Shown: positions 45,871 through 56,479 of the stretch, one piece after another
Position numbering within the stretch: the stretch's first letter is position 1
Layout: the number at the start of each line of letters is the position of its first letter
Assembly (NCBI GenBank): GCA_039619475.1
Contig: CM077115.1
Coordinates: 445,397,292 to 445,461,291 of the forward strand
Source of the DNA: Icerya purchasi
Lineage: Eukaryota; Arthropoda; Insecta; Hemiptera; Monophlebidae
Reading direction: 5' to 3'
Length of the DNA: 64,000 nucleotides
Notes under the pieces: model-generated
What the model was told of the DNA's origin: nothing
The model's database searches: none
The model's input: only the letters and a program-made list of their open reading frames with translations
Made by a program: the position numbers and the translations under genes

Positions 45871-48015
45871 AAGATAATAATTTCCGACTAATTTATAAAC
45901 TAAAGAGAAAAATTTTCATCGGAACTCATACAAACGCACAGAATTCACTTTATTGCGATACGATCAACATTTTTTCAATTAAAAATCGAATAAATTTAGT
46001 GAAGCTGGAAAAAAGATTGTTCATTCTCAAGTTTTTTTAAACGAATCGAACTTTGCAAACGCATTTATACTTTATTTATTTTTAACGGCTATCGGCTAGA
46101 GCTACAGGTGAGAATATATATTGAATAAGAGAATAATTTATTTATTATATAAAATAACAAATTCTACCGATAATGTTTGAAGGAACGGTTAGTAAATTTG
46201 TCTTTCGCAGTAGAGTTAACACTGGTATTTTAAATGAGATACGTTGAGAATGAATAAAAATTAAGTGCTGTAAAAATTATTTTGGTTTTTTATTAACCTT
46301 GTAATGTGTTTTTTTTTTTTTTTTTTTTTTTTTTCATCGAGCAAAGACATTTACATCGATGGTAGGAAATTTTTTCACATTATGTATATAGCACTTGTTA
46401 TCAGCTCGAGCATTCACTCTCTTCCCCCTCCCGTCAGCGACGGTGTATCGTGGTTATTAAGTCGCGCAATTTTCACCAGTTTTACCGTTTAAATTTAAAC
46501 ATTTTAAAATTTAAACATTTTAAAATTTTAAACATTTTAAAATTTAAACATTTTAAAATTTTAAAATTTTAAAAATTTAAATTTAAATGCGGGATTTAGG
46601 TAAGAAATAAATTCTGTTATTTTTTACAAAGTGTGAGAATTTTTTTAAGCGTAAACTATACGAAAATTCTTTGCTCAGTTGAATTTCGCAATAACGAATC
46701 TTATCCTAAAAATTAATGGCCAACCCCAGTTTGCTCCTATCTTTGGGCAGTATCTTATTATATTGAGCTTACTTCTTTTTTTTTGTATATATATTTCGTT
46801 CTTTATCTTCTTATCTTTGAGCTATTTATGTTTTTGATAACTTCTCTGTATTACCCGCGGTATATCCCTTTTTTTTTCGTTACTCGTCTGACACGATTCT
46901 CCATATTCTATTTCGTTATCTCCATATAATTTCAACATTTATTCTCACACGCTCCAGTCTCCCGTTTCATAACCACCGTTTCTGCCGGGGATACATTGGG
47001 ATCGGAAATTATTTTAACGAATTATTTTTTCACTAAAATTATCGGCATTATAATCTTCGTTCCTTCCAGTCTTCAAACTTTTTCTATCGTTCATGTAAAA
47101 TCTGCAAAAAGTATTTTACATATCCAATTTAGATTATTTATTTCGCTATCCGTTTTTTGAACGCTGCAGCAACATGTCTGAAAGCGGAGTCCCCCGCTTT
47201 ATTTTCTTTAATCCGCCAGTTGAAGCTGAAATATAGAGCAGTCAAACATGTCTTTAGAATAATGCTGTCACATGTGTACCCAAAATGCCCTTGTGCTTTT
47301 TTTTTTTTTTTTTTAAGGTTTAAGAATTACTCTAAACACGCGGTTTATAAAGTTACCGTGAATGCGGTGAAGAGTTCGCATGTGCCCCCGATTTCACAAA
47401 TCCCACTAAAGAACTCCATGCGAGAATTTATTTTTTCACGTCATTAGAATTAAGAAGTATCTCCTTATTTATAAGCTCTAAATAAATGCGCGAACTTCAA
47501 ATAAACACAGAATTCTGTCTGCATTTACCTTTAAGTTACTCAATTTTGTTTACGATTGTTTTTTTTTTTTTTTTTTTTTTTTTCTGGCTTTAAATATACC
47601 ATTTGGCCACGAAATTGTTTTAAAATCGATTTACGACCGCAGCGTTCGTTTCGCTCGTTAATCAAAAATAATAAAGATTCATTCGTAAACAATAAAAAAT
47701 CATCTCTGCCGGCGAAATTCTCGAATTCTAATTTATTCGGCCGTTTTTATTGACAAAAAATTGATTGACCGCGAGATGCCCCCAGCTGTTTATTTTTTTT
47801 TTTGTCTTTCAGTATCGTAATTGATTTTTTCTATTTTTACTACCAATTTAAACGATTCTATTATTTCTCCGTCAATTCTATTGACTTTGACAATAAAAAA
47901 TAATGAAAGAAATAAATAAATAAAATCCTAAAATTTAACGATTCAGATATATATCAAAAACTAAAGTAAGCAATAACTCGGAAGGAACAGTTTGACTTAC
48001 AACAATTTCGCGTAT
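45871..48015. other. A/T-rich spacer with homopolymer runs
   Basis: T-runs occur at 46307-46334, 47298-47314 and 47559-47583, and a palindromic A/T minisatellite at 46488-46588 (separate entry). Short frames near 47157-47447 and 47556-47753 start in or cross T-runs and are not credible. Confidence 0.4.
46488..46588. repeat. Palindromic A/T minisatellite
   Basis: Units of TTTAAACATTTTAAAA and TTTAAAATTTTAAA follow each other for about 100 bases. Nearly every unit is self-complementary, so the tract can extrude as hairpins. Confidence 0.85.
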
Positions 48016-48019
48016 AAAT

Positions 48020-48998
48020 TAAAATTACAGTATTTTCGTTAAAGCACAAATGGTATATTATTTAAATCCGGTACAAAACACCGCTCTACGCCTCATTACA
48101 GGTGCATTTCATAACAGTCCTATCGCTAGTCTACACGCTGAGAGTAATATTTTACCCTTAAAACTCAGAAGACGTCTCTTGTCGCTAAAACACTTCGTCA
48201 AATTAACAGCTAACACCGCAAACCCTTCCAACCAAAAGAACATGTTTCCAAACTTTGTACAACAGTATGATAAAAAATCCAGAATCCAAAAGCCATTTCC
48301 GATACAGTGTACGGGATTAATTGCAGAATTGAATTACACTCAACCTATTTATACCATCCACTCGCCAGATCGACCTCCATGGTATTCTACCTTTCAACTC
48401 GCTAATTCTTGCATCAATAAGGCGAAAAAAGAGGACAAGTTGTTAACCAAATCAATTAGGAAAATTATTCAGAAAAAATGGCAAACCGAATGGCAACAAA
48501 GCCAAAGTTCAAATAAATTATTTCTCATCAAAAAGGAACTGCAACATTGGGAAACATCGTATCGAACCAATCGACAAGAAGAAATCGTTCTAGCACGTCT
48601 CCGAATTGGTCATTGTTCGATAACGCATAAATACATCTTAGAAAAAACACAAACTCCTCAATGCCATACTTGCAACGAAATCATTACCGTACAACATCTA
48701 CTGTGCAAATGTAAAAAATATGTGGAACATAGAAAAAAACTGCAACCTCGAGGGAAAATCGCTCTACGACATTTTGAGCGATGATGAATTGGTTTCTAAA
48801 GATCTCATAAAATATTTAAAGTCAACCTCTTTGTACTGTATAATATAAGATATAAACTAACTTAAATTTAAATCTGTCGTAAAATCCTATGAAATATTTA
48901 AAATCAATCGCTATGTAATCTATTTATAAGATGTAAACTTTATGTATTCGTCGCAAATAGCCAGAGTTGTTGAGCGACAATAAATAAACGTATTAAAA
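48020..48998 (+). pseudogene. I-like LINE 3' end; RNase H apparently missing from its usual place
   Basis: A 244-codon open frame starts in the post-RT region (LNPVQNTALRLITGAF, residues 5-20; SLHAESNILPLKLRRR, 27-42). After residue 104 it shows SPDRPPW, which in I-like elements precedes RNase H. Instead of TDGS and the other RNase H motifs the frame goes straight to SIRKIIQKKWQTEW, RTNRQEEIVLARLRIGH and a C205-C208-H216-C221 zinc motif. The 3' UTR holds the GTCGC...GCGAC stem (48948-48977) and ends TAAATAAACGTATT plus an A-tail. The long open frame suggests a fairly young, 5'-truncated copy. Confidence 0.75.
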
Positions 48999-49135
48999 AA
49001 AAAACTTCACAGGATTACCTGAAACTTCAAAACCGTCAAAAAAATGTATAATATCGAATTTAAAACGATCCCCCTTTAAAGGTCAACTTAAAAAAAAATA
49101 CGATAAAATACCGCACAGCCAGTTCCTACTTGTCA

Positions 49136-50640
49136 TTTTTTTTTTTTTTTATTAATTAATTAATTAATTTACTCCGCTGTACTTTGCGGTTTTTCAGCCA
49201 GAGTTTCTGATTGTTACTGTCATTATTTGTTGTTGATGTGTTTTGTGTTTTGTTATTCATTACATGGTTGACAAAGCTGATCAAATTTAAAAAGTTATTT
49301 TCATGTATTTCGGTTATTGGTTTTTTTATTATTTTCCATTTTTTCTCTTTCGTTTTTAAACTTATTGCATTCGAAAATCGAATGTTAATCGTTTGTTTCC
49401 TCTTTACAGTCTATTTACAGATATCCGATTCGGCAATTTAGAAAACATTTCAAATATACAATCCATTATTATTTCCATGTCCGGTTAAAAATTGAGTGAA
49501 GTTATAATCGTTATAAAAATGTTTCATTTGTAGTCTTTCTTCTATGTTTGGAACTATTTCCCGTGTTGTTACTTTTCCAGTTTTTGATTTATCACACCTG
49601 AGTGTTGCCAGAGTGCCGTATACTACTTGAATTAATTTTATTGATCTGTTTTCGTAACGTTTTTTTGTCTAAAATTTTTTCTTCTTGTTTCCATGTCAAG
49701 ATCTGGTTTACGGATAGGTATTATTCCTGCTATAATGTTGACCGAACTATATGTCATTGTGCGATAACCAGAGAGATTGTTCCTATTAATATTTTCCTTT
49801 GTAATTTCAACAGCTTATTCTTGTCTTTTTCTCGTAAAACTGGAAAATATACTGCAGTATTCTGTTATTGAGTCGTCGCGATAGCCTAGTTGCTAGAGCG
49901 CTTGACTTCCGTTATGGAGGTCACGGGTTCGATCCCGAGCGACGACGAACTTATTACAAGCATTAAATAAATAAATAATCGCTAATAATCACGTGGAAGG
50001 CAATGGCAAACCACCACGTACAACACCATATGCGTGCACTGGGTCAGTACACAGCAGACATAAATAGGATTGCACTTGTATATCGATAAATTAAACGATT
50101 ACTAATCAGTTCCGAATGTAGTCTTGCGTGTGTACACCTGCGTTTCATATAATAATTGCCTAGTACACTGTGCCTGTGTCTGTACAGCAGAGATGTACGA
50201 ATAGTTAGTACCCACCAACCATTAAGTTGAGGAGAGAAAGAAGAAGAAGAAGATTCTGTTATTGATCCAAGAATGGCTTTATAGAGTACTATTTTCTATC
50301 CTTATATTTGAAACCGAACATATTTGAGTATAGTGATCTTAATTTGAAATAAATTTTTTTAATCTTGTCTATTATGTGTTTTCCAAAATTTAAATTAGTG
50401 TCTATGATTATTCCCAAGTATTTGTATTTTATCTTTATCTTTATGCATAAGTGCTGTTCAACGCAATGCATCATTTCTTCCCTGTCCTGTTTCTACTTAT
50501 TAGTATAGTGCTTGGGTTTAATTTATGTTGAATTGTAAGACTAAGTTTTGAATGTTTTTACTCAATTTTTTTATTGTTTCATTTATATACTTCTTCCTTT
50601 CTATTAATTCCTGAGACTAACATTATATCGTCTAATCAAA
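49136..50640 (-). pseudogene. 5'-truncated LINE (family L), copy 2, interrupted by a SINE
   Basis: On the minus strand broken frames give DDIMLVSG (catalytic aspartates of the RT palm) near 50600. Further on comes YKYLGIIIDTNLNFGKHI (thumb) and KLRSLYSNMFGFKYKDR. A long 3' part ends in (TTAA)n and an A-tail (T-run 49136-49150). It is nearly identical to 34116-35045 but reaches further 5'. The SINE at 49872-50252 lies inside it. The 76-codon plus-strand open frames found in both copies are antisense artefacts of the repeat. Confidence 0.8.
49872..50252 (+). mobile_element. tRNA-derived SINE with perfect 13-bp target duplication
   Basis: The first 75 bases are tRNA-like: GTCGTCG (49872) pairs with CGACGAC (49940-49946) as an acceptor stem. 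TAGC/GCTA forms the D stem around the A box (TAGCCTAGTTG at 49882), and the B box GGTTCGATCCC lies at 49926-49936. These would be internal RNA polymerase III promoter elements. The body (GAAGGCAATGGCAAACCACC etc.) matches 13711-13893, and the tail is (AAG)n. ATTCTGTTATTGA flanks it exactly at 49859-49871 and 50253-50265, and the sister LINE copy has one uninterrupted ATTCTGTTATTGA near 34862. The anticodon arm is degenerate, so I do not name the tRNA. Mobilisation would depend on a LINE reverse transcriptase. Confidence 0.9.
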
Positions 50641-51230
50641 AACTTTCTCGTGGAATGAAAAAAATTATCGATAAACAATTTCTAACCCTTACGTGTTCCG
50701 GGCAAAAACACGGTAAAATAAATGCGTGTTCTTCTAAGTAAGTGCTGTTGCATGAGCAGCAATAGTAAAGAAGTTTGCGGAAACCAACTGATATCTTAAA
50801 CATTTACTTGAAAGAGTATCTCGCGGAAAAAATATATCTTTACATTCGGCCCTTTTTTTTGCAGCCTGAGAAAGCTTGTAAAATGTCAGAAAAAATAATT
50901 ATCCCCCCCTTCAGACACCCGATATTTATGGATGAAAAGCTCGTTAGTCTTTGATTCTTTAAAAAGTTAATGAAAAGTTCAAAAAAAAAAAATTCGAAAA
51001 AAACGACGTGTCCTCAACTTTCTTTTTGGTGCGATTATTATTATAGTTACAACTTTTTCGAAAACCGATTTATTATATGCATAATATGCTTTTGACGAAA
51101 TTATCCGCATTTTCAACTTTGAAATTTCCGGAACCTCATAAACCTCAAAAATACAGAATAATTAACAGATTCTTAAGAAATCCTTTGATATTATCGCTGC
51201 AATTATCAGCAGGGTTGCACTTTTTTTTTT
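50641..51230. other. A/T-rich spacer, nothing recognised
   Basis: No coding frame or shared repeat is supportable here. Confidence 0.4.
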
Positions 51231-51233
51231 ATT

Positions 51234-51522
51234 ATATAGTAAATTATAACAAAAACAAATATAACAAATTCAAAGTATAAAATGACTGCTTACTTGGAAA
51301 CCTTTTAACGGGTAGTGTATAACCCCCATCATCAGCTAAAAACACAACATTGATATGTGATCAGAAACAAATTCTAAATCAAGGAATTTGTTTTCAAGTA
51401 TGTTGTGTTTTTAGCTGATGATGGGGGTTATACACTACCCGTTAAAAGGTTTCTAAGTCAGCAATCATTTTATACTTCAAATTTGTTATATTTGTTTTTG
51501 TTATAACTTACTGTATTCTATA
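51234..51522. mobile_element. Short foldback element, about 117-bp arms
   Basis: The left arm (51234-51350) and right arm (51400-51522) are reverse complements with a few changes. Shared blocks are ACAAAAACAAATATAACAAA, AAACCTTTTAACGGGTAGTG and AACCCCCATCATCAGCTAAA. The 49-base loop itself can pair (AAACAAATTC with GAATTTGTTT). The outer right side runs into (TTAA)n. No coding content is present. It may be a palindromic MITE. Confidence 0.8.
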
Positions 51523-51524
51523 AT

Positions 51525-53485
51525 TAATTAATTAATTAATTATTTAACAAACAAGATGTTAAAAGATTCTTTATTACTCTATTTTATACTTTCACGATTT
51601 TTTTTTTTGAAAAATAAATAGAGGTAAGAGTTTTTTTAAAGATAAACGCGTTTAAAAATAAACACTTTTAATTTGAATTTTTCGGTAGTCGCTACCGCTT
51701 TGGCGCCGGAATTCCTTTTAATAATACAAGTTTTTGGTTAACGCAGAGCAGATACTTTACTACAATTTTATCGGTGTTTCCGAGTGATCCTCGATTCGAT
51801 CTTTTTCATTATTATTATTATTATCGATCTGGAGCGGCAACGTTCACGGTCAAAAAACAATTAATAAAACTTTAAATTCTCCTAACAATTAATATCAACT
51901 TGCTTCGCTCATTAATACATAACCCCTACATCCTGTTAAGTATTTTTCTCTAATTATTTATGTTGTGATATTCGTCATACGTTGGTATAACGATTTAAAT
52001 GTTCTTAATTTTAACAATTCATTTTAAAAAAAAGAGAATTTTTTCAATTAAAAATAATTTAATGATGTAATGCATGAATTTAACAAAAGTCGGATTTGTA
52101 AATTATTTTGTTTTTGTTTTTTTTTTTTCGTATATATAGAAGCTAAAAATGAAATAATTTAGCCTAGAACCAAAAGTCTAACTGCGTTTGTTACAAATAT
52201 AAATAAACTATTCTCATTTACGTCGCACGTTATTCGTTTCTTTTTAAAGAGTTACAACTCTAATAAGGGTGTTTATTTGCGATCGCAAGTTTTATATGTG
52301 ACGAAAAAAAAAGTTTTTACTATATTCGGTTGTTATAAATAAAAAACAAAGGCCTTCTTTAAAACATTAAAATTAAAGTTCCTTTGAAATTTTAGAGTGT
52401 CTCGCAAAATCGTTGGCCAATTTTTTTCATTCGTGACATCTTAATTTATTTTATCGTATTTCCCGTAAATCACACGTTCATTTCGCCATTATACGAGTTA
52501 ACCAAAATATACTTTAGAAGATTTTTTTACCTACACAACTTTTCGAAGAATAACCAAAATTTGATTTTTCGATTGTGTAACTTTTATGAAAATGATTTAT
52601 TTTGTAAATTCTTTATCAGTTGCGCAAGACATTTAATAGAAATAACTCTATTTTAATTTACAATTTTGGTTATTCGTGATTACAAAAAATTACTTCAGTT
52701 TACCGGATATATATATATATATATATTACGGCGATTTGGCCATAACAGGGGATGACAGAATTATAAAAAAAAACAACGATGATAAGGTATTAAGTATAAC
52801 CAAGAAATTCAGGATAATTCTCGGATGTTTTAGTAATAATAATAATAAAATTATAAATAATTTTAATATTTTTCTGGTTAATTATATTCGATAATTTCTG
52901 GCTAGTCAGGGTAATATGTAGAATAAGCTAATGAAATTTTATTTAGAATATTAAGTTCTTATTAATGAGATATAAATTAGAATCCGTGTTATTAGAATTT
53001 GGTTAATGATTCGATGGAGTCAAAAAAAAAAAGGGAATAATTTCGACGCTTGTTGTGTGGATCGAATAAATTTAGTAATGCAGCAACAATTCCTGAGTGG
53101 ACAACGTTGAACAACAGTTATTCATCAATGGTTGTTATGAAATAAATTTTGGAGAAATTTGTGATCCAGCATACGGCAGCGGTAGAAGTGATCCAGATTA
53201 TATCAATTTTAAATAATATTTCGGTAACCAATAATTAAGAATCAGTGAAGGAAACGTTAGTACAGTATATACCAGAGGTTACCGAATATTTCCAGCAAGA
53301 GTGACCAGAATTAAACTTGGCGTGGGATCGAGAATATGAATAGTACGCAATCAAACAGGCGAGAAATTTACATGTATATAATTTTATGTTATCTATTTCT
53401 ATAAGTGTGGGAGATAAATTTCGATATCAATTGTAATTTGTGTAATAATTGTGTAATTCCTTTAATATTTCGAATCTTTTGGTTT
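51525..53485. other. A/T-rich spacer, nothing recognised
   Basis: The stretch includes (TA)n at 52709-52727 and T-runs, with no shared repeat and no credible coding frame. Confidence 0.4.
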
Positions 53486-53489
53486 ATAT

Positions 53490-53940
53490 ATATATATTAA
53501 TTACAACGTAATTCTTAGGCTACCCCCCATTCAAAAAAATGTCCCAATTTTATGTAACGCTAAATGTCCCAAAAAAATGTCCCAGAAAAATGTCCCAAAA
53601 AATGTCCCAGAAAAATGTCCCAATTTTATGTAACATTTGTTATATTTTGTAGGATTTTTGTTATTGTTATTTAAAAAGTGTCACAATTTTATGTAATGAA
53701 ATATGTAACGAAAAATGTAACGACAAAATGTCTTAATTTTATATAACGGAAGGTAAATGTTAGAATAGGATTTTTGTGGTTATGTTATTTTTTGTGTGTG
53801 TTGATGCCAGTAAGAATTACGTGGTAAATTTTGATCATTTTATACAAAGTATAGAAGAGAAAGAGACAGAAATGAAAGCAAGAGGGGTCAAGGGGCACAG
53901 CCCCTTACGAGGCCAAAATGGCCGAGTTTAAATATATATA
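53490..53940 (-). repeat. Interspersed repeat family R, copy 3
   Basis: This is the reverse complement of the 2250-2650 repeat and the most complete copy. It starts at the AT microsatellite with AACGTAATTCTTAGGCTACC, then has five tandem variants of AAATGTCCCA separated by A-runs. It continues to the TCTTCTATACTTTG equivalent and ends with two hairpins, GGGGC-ACA-GCCCC (53897-53909) and GGCCA-AAA-TGGCC (53917-53929), next to another TATATA run. Microsatellites on both sides and two terminal stem-loops are constant features of the family. Confidence 0.8.
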
Positions 53941-54249
53941 TATATAATTAATAATAATAATAATAATAATATTTAATTGTAAATAGTTTGGAAGGAAAAG
54001 GAAATAAACAGGAAATTATGATTATTCCGCGAATTTTTCTTAGAGTGCATCTTTGAGTTTCCGACAGAGATATAAAAAATTTAGGATTTTATTTATTACG
54101 TAACTAGTCACTCATTTGACTGGTTACATGATAATTGGCGACCACGATGGGATATTAAAAAATTGATTTATTTAGTATATAAAATAGCAAAAAAAAAGTA
54201 TCCACGAAACTGTGAAAAACCACTGGAACGAGAGGTGGCAAGCCATCAG

Positions 54250-54640
54250 CTCTAAAAGCTCCATCCGGTAAGACAAGATATGCACTCACCAACACCAATG
54301 ATTCCAACTAATCGATCAGACCAAAGTATAATTACTAGACTTAGAACTCGCCATATCAGAGCGTCGCACATCCATCGTATAACTAAGGAGCCACAAAAAT
54401 CTCCATACTGTGATCAAAACCATCATGTACGTCGCATTTTAATAGAATGTCGCCCCCTCAGGACAACTAGAGCACAGTTCAACATCCCAGAATCTATCAA
54501 CGACGCACTTGGAAGCACAGAAAATTGCCTCAAGACTTCAAAATACATTAAATCCATAAACGCAATTAGCTTTAGTTAACTAAATGTCATCCCTTGTTTA
54601 ATTAATGTATAATTAACTAATTCTGATTTTTGTAAAACTT
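54250..54640 (+). pseudogene. I-like LINE, 3'-terminal fragment (degenerate)
   Basis: The 99-codon frame contains SDQSIITRLRTRHIRASHIH, then CDQNHHVRRILIEC, a degraded form of the RLR.GH...TH and C..C....V.H.L..C tail found at 31.9 and 48.6 kb. One cysteine of the zinc motif is lost. The frame ends at 54579. It is followed by a short 3' UTR that runs into a (TA)n tract. Confidence 0.65.
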
Positions 54641-54652
54641 ATATGTATATAT

Positions 54653-54658
54653 ATACGA

Positions 54659-54702
<44 letters not shown>
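54653..54702. repeat. (TA)n microsatellite at a LINE/LINE junction
   Basis: About 24 TA units lie between the I-like fragment on the left and the 3' end of the minus-strand RTE-like element on the right. They may be the RTE tail. Confidence 0.9.
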
Positions 54703-54706
<4 letters not shown>

Positions 54707-54732
54707 GTATGTATATATATGTATATCTCTAT

Positions 54733-55800
54733 CTATCGAATCGTTTCACCCCATATAGGGGTATCGTGACCATGATCTGTCACCCGGTTGATCAGACTGC
54801 GCCAACAATTCCGATCCCTTGCGATGTGTACACAATCCTGAAAGGTACGACCAGCAGCTGTGCACACTGCGTCCGTCCATCTAGTCGGCGCACGACCTCG
54901 ACTCCTTTTTCCATTGACCTTTCCTTGGACGAGCACCGTTTCCAAATTGTTCGCTCTGATCACATGATCAAAATACCGCAGTATCCTGCAGAGCACTACA
55001 GATGATAGCCTCTTCGGGTTACCAATCTCATTTATTATGGATACATTTGTTCTCCTGGCTGTCCATGAGACACGCAGCATACGCTTCCAGCACCACATTT
55101 CGAGTGCGTCTATACGTTTTTTGTCTGCGCTGGTCATTGGCCAGGTCTCTGCACTATACAGGAATACTGAGAAGACGAGGGAGTTCACTAACCGAATCTT
55201 TACACCTTTACTAACAGCGGAGTCAGACCAAATTCTTTTTAAACGGCTCATTGCGGTTCGTGTAATCTGTGCTCTGTGGCGTATCTCATTTTTACATTCA
55301 CCGCTGTTTTCCACTATAGAGCCTAAATATGTAAAGCGGCTTACTACTTCAATACCCTCAATTTCACGTATTGTTGGGCGGTTATTCTCTAGACGGTCGA
55401 CGATCATTATTTTGGTTTTGGCTTTGTTAACTTGGAGGCCATATTCTGCACTGATTTTTACCAGGCGATCCAGAATATATGACATTTCCTCTGCGTTTTT
55501 TGCTACTAACGTAGTGTCATCCGCATATCGGAGATTAGAGATGTACATCCCACCAACCGAGATACCTCCATCCCAGTTGACTGTACCATTTGCTGTATCG
55601 ATTTGCAGTATTCTGCGCATTATGAATTCACCATATAAGTTAAAAAGTAGCGGTGAAAGGGTACAGCCCTGGCTTACACCCCGCGCGGGGTAAAACTTTT
55701 TCGAGTAAATCCCATTATTTATCCGGACTTTTGCTGAAGTTTTTTCGTATAGCTGCTTAATCAGCCACATGTATATAGTGGTCGCTTAAAACCTAGTTGG
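54733..55800 (-). pseudogene. RTE-like LINE, reverse transcriptase C-terminal half
   Basis: A 345-codon open frame on the minus strand (55770 to 54733) begins inside the reverse transcriptase: residues 31-43 are GVSQGCTLSPLLF and 82-85 are YADD, with both catalytic aspartates. YLGSIVENSGECKNEIRHR (thumb) follows, then WTARRTNVSIINEIG, CRILRYFDHVIRAN and a basic RSRGRAPTRWTD block, ending SLINRVTDHGHDTPIW. All these sit in the order usual for RTE-like polyproteins. The finger subdomain and endonuclease are missing because the sequence stops at the palindrome starting at 55801. The uninterrupted frame implies a young insertion. Plus-strand frames over 54643-55693 are shadows. Confidence 0.8.
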
Positions 55801-56476
55801 GTAAGGGTCTACATACGCGGCAACAGTTCATTTTCCGTCTTTACAGTTCATTTAGTTCATTTCAATTTAGTTCATCTCTTGAGGTTTATTTTTGTTTGGT
55901 GGCTTGTTTATTTTATTTTTTTTAAATTTATTTAAATTTATTTTTATTTACTTTTATTTACTGGCTGCTACTTTCTACTGCTCTCGTCTGACTGTATTTA
56001 TATTCTTTCATTTCACATTTGGTTTCACTCGATTCAAGGTATGTATATTTTTTATAATTTTTCATATTAAACATCTCTTTATTTTACTAAAATAATTTCT
56101 GTACGTTCTAGCTTGTGGTCTTTGGTCTTTTGGTTTTTTATTTTTGCGCAATGGAAATTCAATAGCTAGAACGTACAGAAATTATTTTAGTAAAATAAAG
56201 AGATGTTTAATATGAAAAATTATAAAAAATATACATACCTTGAATCGAGTGAAACCAAATGTGAAATGAAAGAATATAAATACAGTCAGACAAGAGTAGT
56301 AGAAAGTAACAGCCAGTAAATAAAAGTAAATAAAAATAAATTTAAATAAATTTTAAAAAAATAAAATAAACAAGCCACCAAACAAAAATAAACCTCAAGA
56401 GATGAACTAAATTGAAATGAACTAAATGAACTGTAAAGACGGAAAATGAACTGTTGCCGCGTATGTAGACCCTTAC
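55801..56476. mobile_element. 676-bp near-perfect palindrome (foldback element)
   Basis: Two arms of exactly 313 bases (55801-56113 and 56164-56476) are reverse complements around a 50-base spacer. The ends read GTAAGGGTCTACATACGCGG. The few differences I can see (for example GGCTGCTACTTTCTACTG versus GGCTGTTACTTTCTACTA) are transitions, with some length change in the TTTAAATTTA tract. No protein is coded. It abuts the truncated RTE reverse transcriptase. A TA just inside the ends could mark a TA-targeting element, but because the sequence is palindromic a target duplication cannot be told apart. Confidence 0.85.
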
Positions 56477-56479
56477 CGT

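Noticed and set aside
34195..49441. Identical 76-codon plus-strand frame at two places (34195-34425 and 49211-49441)
   Set aside because: Both lie antisense to the 3' UTR of the same LINE family; the identity reflects copy similarity, not a conserved gene.
49872..49946. A genuine tRNA gene
   Set aside because: Stems and promoter boxes are good, but the anticodon arm does not fold normally, and the unit is joined to a long non-tRNA body, an (AAG)n tail and a target duplication, so it is a SINE.
55037..55693. 218-codon plus-strand frame
   Set aside because: It is the antisense shadow of the RTE-like reverse transcriptase frame on the minus strand, which has YADD and other motifs.
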